Source: Clarkia xantiana subsp. parviflora
Lineage: Eukaryota; Streptophyta; Magnoliopsida; Myrtales; Onagraceae
Length of the DNA stretch: 64,000 bases
Assembly: GCA_036873135.1 (NCBI GenBank)
Contig: JAPTYO010000024.1
Coordinates: forward strand, 124,001 to 188,000
Direction of reading: 5' to 3'
Below are positions 59,288-64,000 of the stretch, piece after piece. The notes under the pieces were generated by a model that searched no databases, was not told the DNA's origin, and saw only the letters and a list, made by a program, of their open reading frames with translations. The translations under genes were made by a program, and so were the position numbers. Numbering within the stretch: the stretch's first letter is position 1; each line of letters opens with the position of its first letter.

Positions 59288-62200
59288 TCAAGCATGGTGT
59301 TTCTTCAAGTGTTCGCCACTGAAAGAATGCTTTAATGTTCTGCCATCGAGGTCTTCCAACTTGTACGCATTTGGAGCTGGCATCCCCACGACCTTATAAG
59401 GTCCTTCCCATTTTGGTGACATCTTGTTGATTCGGTCCAAAAGGGTGAACTCGTTGCGACGCCAAACCAGCTCCCCGACAAAGAACTGTCGGGACTTCAC
59501 TCGCCGATTGTAGTACATGGCCGTCGCTAAACGCATTCGAGCTTGGACTTCGTCGGCTTCCCGCCTCTTCTCTTCAAGTAAGTCCAAGTCCAGGCGTCTC
59601 ACTTCGTCGTTCGTTAGGGGCTCGTAATATCTCATCCGATGGGACGCCACAGCTACCTCCACAGGTGCGACAGCTTCCATGCCATAAACGAGGCCAAACG
59701 GAGTCTCCCCTGTTGATCGTTTGGGTGTCGTTCTAACAGCCCAAAGTACGTTTTCCAGTTCGTTCAGCCATTTGCCCTTCAAGGCATAGACCCTCTTCTT
59801 CAGGCCATCCATCACAATTTTGTTGGCTGACTCCACCTGGCCATTAGTCTGAGCATGGCGTACGGAGGCGGTCCGATGTTCAACGTTCAGTTCTTCCAGA
59901 TACTCCCTCACCTGAGAGCCGTTAAACGGTGGGCCATTGTCGCTGATCACCACCTTAGGAATCCCGTATCTGGACACGATGTGGGTTTGGAGGAACTTGA
60001 CGATCTGGTTCCCCGTTGTTCTGGCCAATGCCTTCGCCTCTATCCATTTCGAAAAATAATCGATAGCTACAAGTAAATACTTACATTGTCCTTGTGCTTG
60101 TGGAAGAGGTCCCACCAAGTCGATGCCCCACTGCGCGAAGGGCCAAGCGCTCTTGATGGATGTCAGGTTGGCAGCCGGAGCCACGATACTCGGGGCGTAC
60201 CTCTGGCACGCGTCGCATGATCGGACCAACGCCGTTGCTTCTTTGTTCATCGTGGGCCAATAGTAGCCCAAGTTCAACACCTTCCTCAAAATGGATCGGG
60301 CCCCTTCGTGACAAGCCGCGACCCCCTCATGCATTTCCTTCAGGATTCGATTGGTGTCGGGTTCTGCTACACACTTCAGGTATGGAGTCGAGAACCAGCC
60401 CTTCTTGTACAGCTGATTGTCCAGCATCACATAATTAGACGCGATCCGACATATCCTGTCTGCTGCTACCTTATCCTCGGGGACTGCCCCCGTAGTCAGA
60501 AACGCGACTATCGGGGTCATCCAAGTGGGCTCTTCCTCCGCTTTTGTCTCGATGGTGCATACCTGTGTTGGGTCGATGCTTGATAGGATCACCTTCTCCA
60601 GGAAGTGCACCTTCCGATTTTCTTCCAAGGGTGCCCCCAGGGCAAATTTGCTCAAGGCGTCTGCCTCTACGTTCTCCTCCCTTGGAATAGCCTCGATATC
60701 GAAGTTTTTGAAGCTTTCTTTCAGGGCTTGTACCTCTCGCAGATACTTTTTCATTATCGGACTCCTTGCTTCGTATCGCCCTTGGACCTGGTTCACGATT
60801 AACGCCGCGTCACACTTTACTCTCAAGTGATCGATTCCCGTGCCCTTAGCGATTTTTAGGCCCGTGATAAGAGCTTCATACTCCGCCTCGTTGTTTGTAG
60901 CCTTGAATGTTAAAGCCAAAGCATATCGAAGCGGTTCACCTTCACCCGGTGGTATCAACAAGAAGCCCGCTCCTGATCCGTCTGAACTCGCGGAGCCGTC
61001 CGTGTACATCTCCCAGGTATTTTCCTTGTTTGGCTGTTCTGATTGCTCTGCCTTCTCTGGTTGTTCTTCTGTCGGGACCTCCATAGTTGCCCCCTCTACA
61101 GGGCCCGTTTCTTCTAGATCGGGGGCTGTAGATTCTGCTATAAAGTCCGCCAATGCCTGGCCCTTGATGGCCGTTCTTGGAGCAAAGTGTATTCGAAACT
61201 CACTGAGCTCTACTGCCCACTTCACCAATCTCCCCGACGCATCCGGTCGGTTCAAAAAATGCTTCAAAGGCTGGTTCGTTAGCACAGTGATCTCGTGTGC
61301 GTGGAAATATGGCCTTAGCTTCCGAGCAGTAATTATCAACGCAAAGAGGTACTTCTCAACGGCGGGATAGTTCAATTCAGATTTGGCAAATGCCTTGCTT
61401 ACATAATAGACGGGGACTTGATTACCCTCGACAATCTTTACTAACACAGAGCTAATGGCAAATTCAGAAACAGCCAAATAAAGGAAGAGCGGCTCGCCTG
61501 GAACCGGTTTCGCTAGCGGCGGGAGTGTGCGAAGGTGTTGCTTGAGTGCTTGGAACGCCTCTTCACATTTAGCAGTCCATTCGAATTTTTTGTTGGCCCT
61601 CAAGACTTCAAAAAACGGCATTGATCGGTCGCTGGCTTTGGACAAGAAGCGATTCATTGCAGCTAGTCGGCCATTCAACACTTGCACCTCCCGATGGTTG
61701 ATCGGAGACTGCATCTCCTCGATTGCCCTCAGCTTCTCAGGATTCACTTCAATTCCTCTTTGGCTCACCATGAAGCCTAAAAACTTCCCTGAGTGGACTC
61801 CGAAGGCGCATTTCGTCGGGTTCAAGCGAACTTGATGGAGCCTCATCCGCTCAAACGCCATGGTAAGGTTGTGCACATGATCCTCGGCTTGTCGGGACTT
61901 CACCAGCACATCATTCACGTAGGCTTCCATAGTTTCTCCCACCATATCTCCAAACAGCTTATTCACCATCCGCTGGTAGGTTGCCCCGGCATTGATCAAC
62001 CCGAAAGGCATGACATCGTAGTGATAGATGTCGCTGTCTGCATAGAACGCTATGTGAGGGGCGTCTTCTTTGGCCATCTTGATCTGGTTGTAGCCTGAAT
62101 ACGCATCCATGAAACTTAACAGCTCATGTCCCGATGTGGCATCCACCAGCTGGTCAATCCTCGGGAGTGGATAGCAATCCTTTGGACAAGCCTTGTTCAA

Positions 62201-62440
62201 GTCGCGAAAGTCCACGCACATTCGCCATTTCCCGTTGGTCTTCTTTACCAGCACAGGGTTGGCCACCCAAGTCTGGAATCGGAGCTCCTTAATGAACCCA
62301 GCGTCGAGTAACCTGCCCACTTCCTGCTGGATCGCGATCTTCTTATCCGTGCCCATCGGACGTCTTTTCTGTGTGATAGGCTTGATCGCGGGGTCTATCT
62401 TCAGCTCGTGTACGATCACATCGGGGCTGATTCCTGGCAT
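59288..62440 (-). pseudogene. pol of element C (RT-RNase H-RNase H-integrase)
   Basis: Open from 62440 to the stop at 59288. It corresponds to the pol of B from MPGISPDVIVHELKID to the end (EHLKKHHA). The RT catalytic box reads YVND, because the first Asp codon is AAT at 61915-61913. The second RNase H has the normal MYTDGSA with Asp codon 61000-60998. The integrase has HEGVAACHEGARS, CDACQRY, WGIDLVGPLP, SDNGPPFNG and GQVESANK. Upstream it is separated from protease by a 7-bp deletion near 62476. This copy cannot code for active reverse transcriptase. Confidence 0.92.
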
Positions 62441-63535
62441 ATCGCTGGGGGACCAGGCAAACAGCTCCTTGAACTCAACTCCACCAATTTTTGGGCTGTC
62501 TCTTCAGTTAGAGCAGACCCGATTTTCACCTTCCTCTGGGGTCCATCGATCTCGACTTCTTTCAGATCTTCTACGGGGGCGGGACGCCCAAACTCTTCTC
62601 TGGGATCTGTGTCTGTCTGGAGGACAGTCATAGCCTCTCGCCTCCTCCTCCGGGTGGCATTGACATAGCATTTTCGGGAAGCCACCTGGTCGCCTTTGAC
62701 CTCCCCAACTCCGTGGTCGGTCGGGAACTTCATCTTCTGGTGCACAGTCGAGGCAACCGCCATCAGGGGATTGATGGTGGTTCTCCCGATAATCGCGTTG
62801 TAGGTCCCCGCAGAATCAACCACGACAAACTCCACGTTCCTCCTTTCTGATTTCCACCCACTACCAAACTCCACTGGTAGGGTGATCACTCCTAGCGGAT
62901 AGGAGGTTGAGCCAGAGAACCCGACCATCGGAAAGTTTGCCTCCTTTAGGTCTTTCTTCGTCTTCCCCATAGCCTCCAGCGCGTCCATGAATAAGATGTC
63001 GGAGGAGCTCCCCCCGTCGATTAGAATCCTCTTCATTTCGAACCCGTCTACATCCAAGGTTACCACCAAGGCATCGTCATGCGGAGTCTCTACGCCTATG
63101 AGGTCCTCCGACGAGAAGGAGATCACCATCTCTTCTTTCAAGGTCCAGGATCGGGACCTCTTACCCAGCACCACCGCCGTAGGGATTCTAGAGGCATAGA
63201 CCTCTCGGGCGGATGAGGTATCACCTCCAGCAGCAAATCCTCCATGAATCACGTTGATGACTCGTCTCTCCTTGCGAGCACCGGATGACTCTGGATCAGT
63301 TCTCTTCTTTTTCGGGGACCGATCGCGGGATCGGGAACGGGACCGTGATCGGGACCGAGAGCGGGACCGGCATCGTTTATCTCCGACGAATTCCTTGAGC
63401 TTTCCCTTCTGGATTAGCTTTTCAATCTCCTTCTTCAGTTCCCGACAGTGATTGGTGTCGTGGCCCTTTGCGCGGTGAAATCGGCAGTAGCGATCCGTGC
63501 GGGACCCCAGGAATTCTCCATCTTTCTTCGGGGGG
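62416..63535 (-). pseudogene. gag C-terminus and protease of element C
   Basis: On the minus strand: a zinc motif (DRYCRFHRAKGHDTNHC), a 16-residue RS-dipeptide run, VINVIHGGFAAGGD, protease RILIDGGSSSDILFMDAL and the following linker to LTEETAQKLVEL. There a 7-bp deletion throws it out of frame with pol. The 5' side is cut by LTR F at 63535-63536, just before PPKKDGEFLG. An apparent open frame extending to 63645 is a chimera with the inserted LTR. Confidence 0.88.
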
Positions 63536-64000
63536 TGATGGATATACGCCCAATTTGAACCCGTTGACTTCCAAACCGTTGTATTTTTATCGTCCCATTT
63601 ATGATTATAAATCGAAACTTCAACCCGGACACTTCGCGAGAACATCGACGGCTCGGACGGGGCCGAAGCGCCCGTCCGACAGAGGCGAACTCACCTAGGT
63701 GAGGTTGGGTGGCCACACCCGACCTCCCCTAGGGGAGATCGGGTTGGCCAACCCGATCTCTCCTAGGAGAGATCGGGTCGGCCAACCCGATCCCTCCTAG
63801 GAGGGATGGGGTTGGCCAACCCCACCCTCCCTAGGAGGGGTTGGGTGTCCTCACCCAACCCCTACCCTTGGGGGTCGGATTTCTCCCCCCCCCAAGGGCC
63901 CCGACACCATTTTCGGACTCCCATGCTCGGTCCACTCCGCCTACCTCCTCCGAATCCTAAGGTCTTAATTATGTGCTTAAAGGTTAATTAATTGTGTTTA
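63536..64000 (+). mobile_element. LTR F, 5' part, inserted in gag of element C
   Basis: Starts TGATGGATATACGCCCAATT right after GGGGG. The start resembles the solo LTR at 35989 (TGATGGATAAATGTCCAATT) and LTR G. The insertion breaks gag of C. It runs past the window end, so its length and target duplication are unknown. Contains the palindrome array at 63694-63863 and CT-rich sequence after it. Confidence 0.7.
63694..63863. repeat. Five 34-bp palindromic units
   Basis: CCTAGG recurs at 63694, 63728, 63762, 63796 and 63830, exactly 34 bp apart. Each unit is CCTAGG, a ~10-bp arm, a centre (TTGGCCAA in units 2-4; GGCCAC and TCCTCA variants in 1 and 5), then the complementary arm. Both CCTAGG and the centre are dyad axes. 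Confidence 0.95.

Larger units (their letters stand above)
54100..63535 (-). mobile_element. Tat-type Ty3/Gypsy element C, interrupted by LTR F
   Basis: Minus orientation: part of gag and protease (63535-62416), pol (62440-59288), spacer (59287-58088), antisense gene on the plus strand (55375-58087), polypurine tract (54832-54821), 3' LTR (54820-54100). It is inserted in the 5' LTR of D, with left flank GAACT. Its gag N-terminus, leader and 5' LTR lie beyond the nested F insertion, outside the window. Confidence 0.9.

Noticed and set aside
63536..63645. N-terminal extension of the gag frame of C
   Set aside because: This part lies in the inserted LTR F and has no match in B. The junction is the insertion site.

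Overview
This is plant nuclear DNA from a flowering plant. The evidence is an intron-containing actin gene, a REM-type B3-domain relic, and LTR retrotransposons of plant lineages (Tat-type Ty3/Gypsy, Ty1/Copia, and non-autonomous elements with a tRNA-Arg-like primer site). Almost everything except the actin gene is transposon-derived, and several elements are nested.

Layout. 1-5191: 3' part of Tat/Gypsy element A (+), with the end of pol, a tandem-repeat spacer, an antisense gene and the 3' LTR. 5192-10508: a Tourist-like MITE end, decayed transposon coding sequence, a 303-bp tandem duplication, a DUF4283/zinc-knuckle pseudogene and the far half of a B3 gene. 10509-18802: a complete Copia element (-) with a perfect CTGTC target duplication, inserted into the B3 gene. 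20040-20475: a small CACTA-like element. 20958-22361: actin (-), 377 aa in three coding exons. 23.7-26.97 kb: a MITE, a possible Helitron end, and the remnant of another Tat element (G). 26976-37239: Tat element B (+), broken in gag, open through protease-RT-RNase H-integrase, with a 935-bp solo LTR inside its 3' LTR. 38408-54099: non-autonomous element D (-), with a related element E (+, 47262-53674) inserted in its 5' LTR. 54100-63535: Tat element C (-), inserted in the same D LTR. 63536-64000: the start of another LTR (F) inserted in the gag of C.

How the parts relate. A, B and C share one architecture: LTR, primer site, gag-pol, a spacer of short CTTAAG-containing repeats, a gene on the opposite strand, polypurine tract, LTR. 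The opposite-strand gene has its own TATA box, a 7-nt first coding exon (ATGTCTG) and consensus splice sites kept in all three copies. It is the most interesting coding unit here. All elements carry lesions in the parts visible. D and E have no recognisable coding capacity. They keep primer site, polypurine tract, a hairpin leader and large tandem arrays, so they would depend on proteins from another element.

Limits: domain names come from reading motifs, with no database search. Repeat copy numbers and divergences are by eye.
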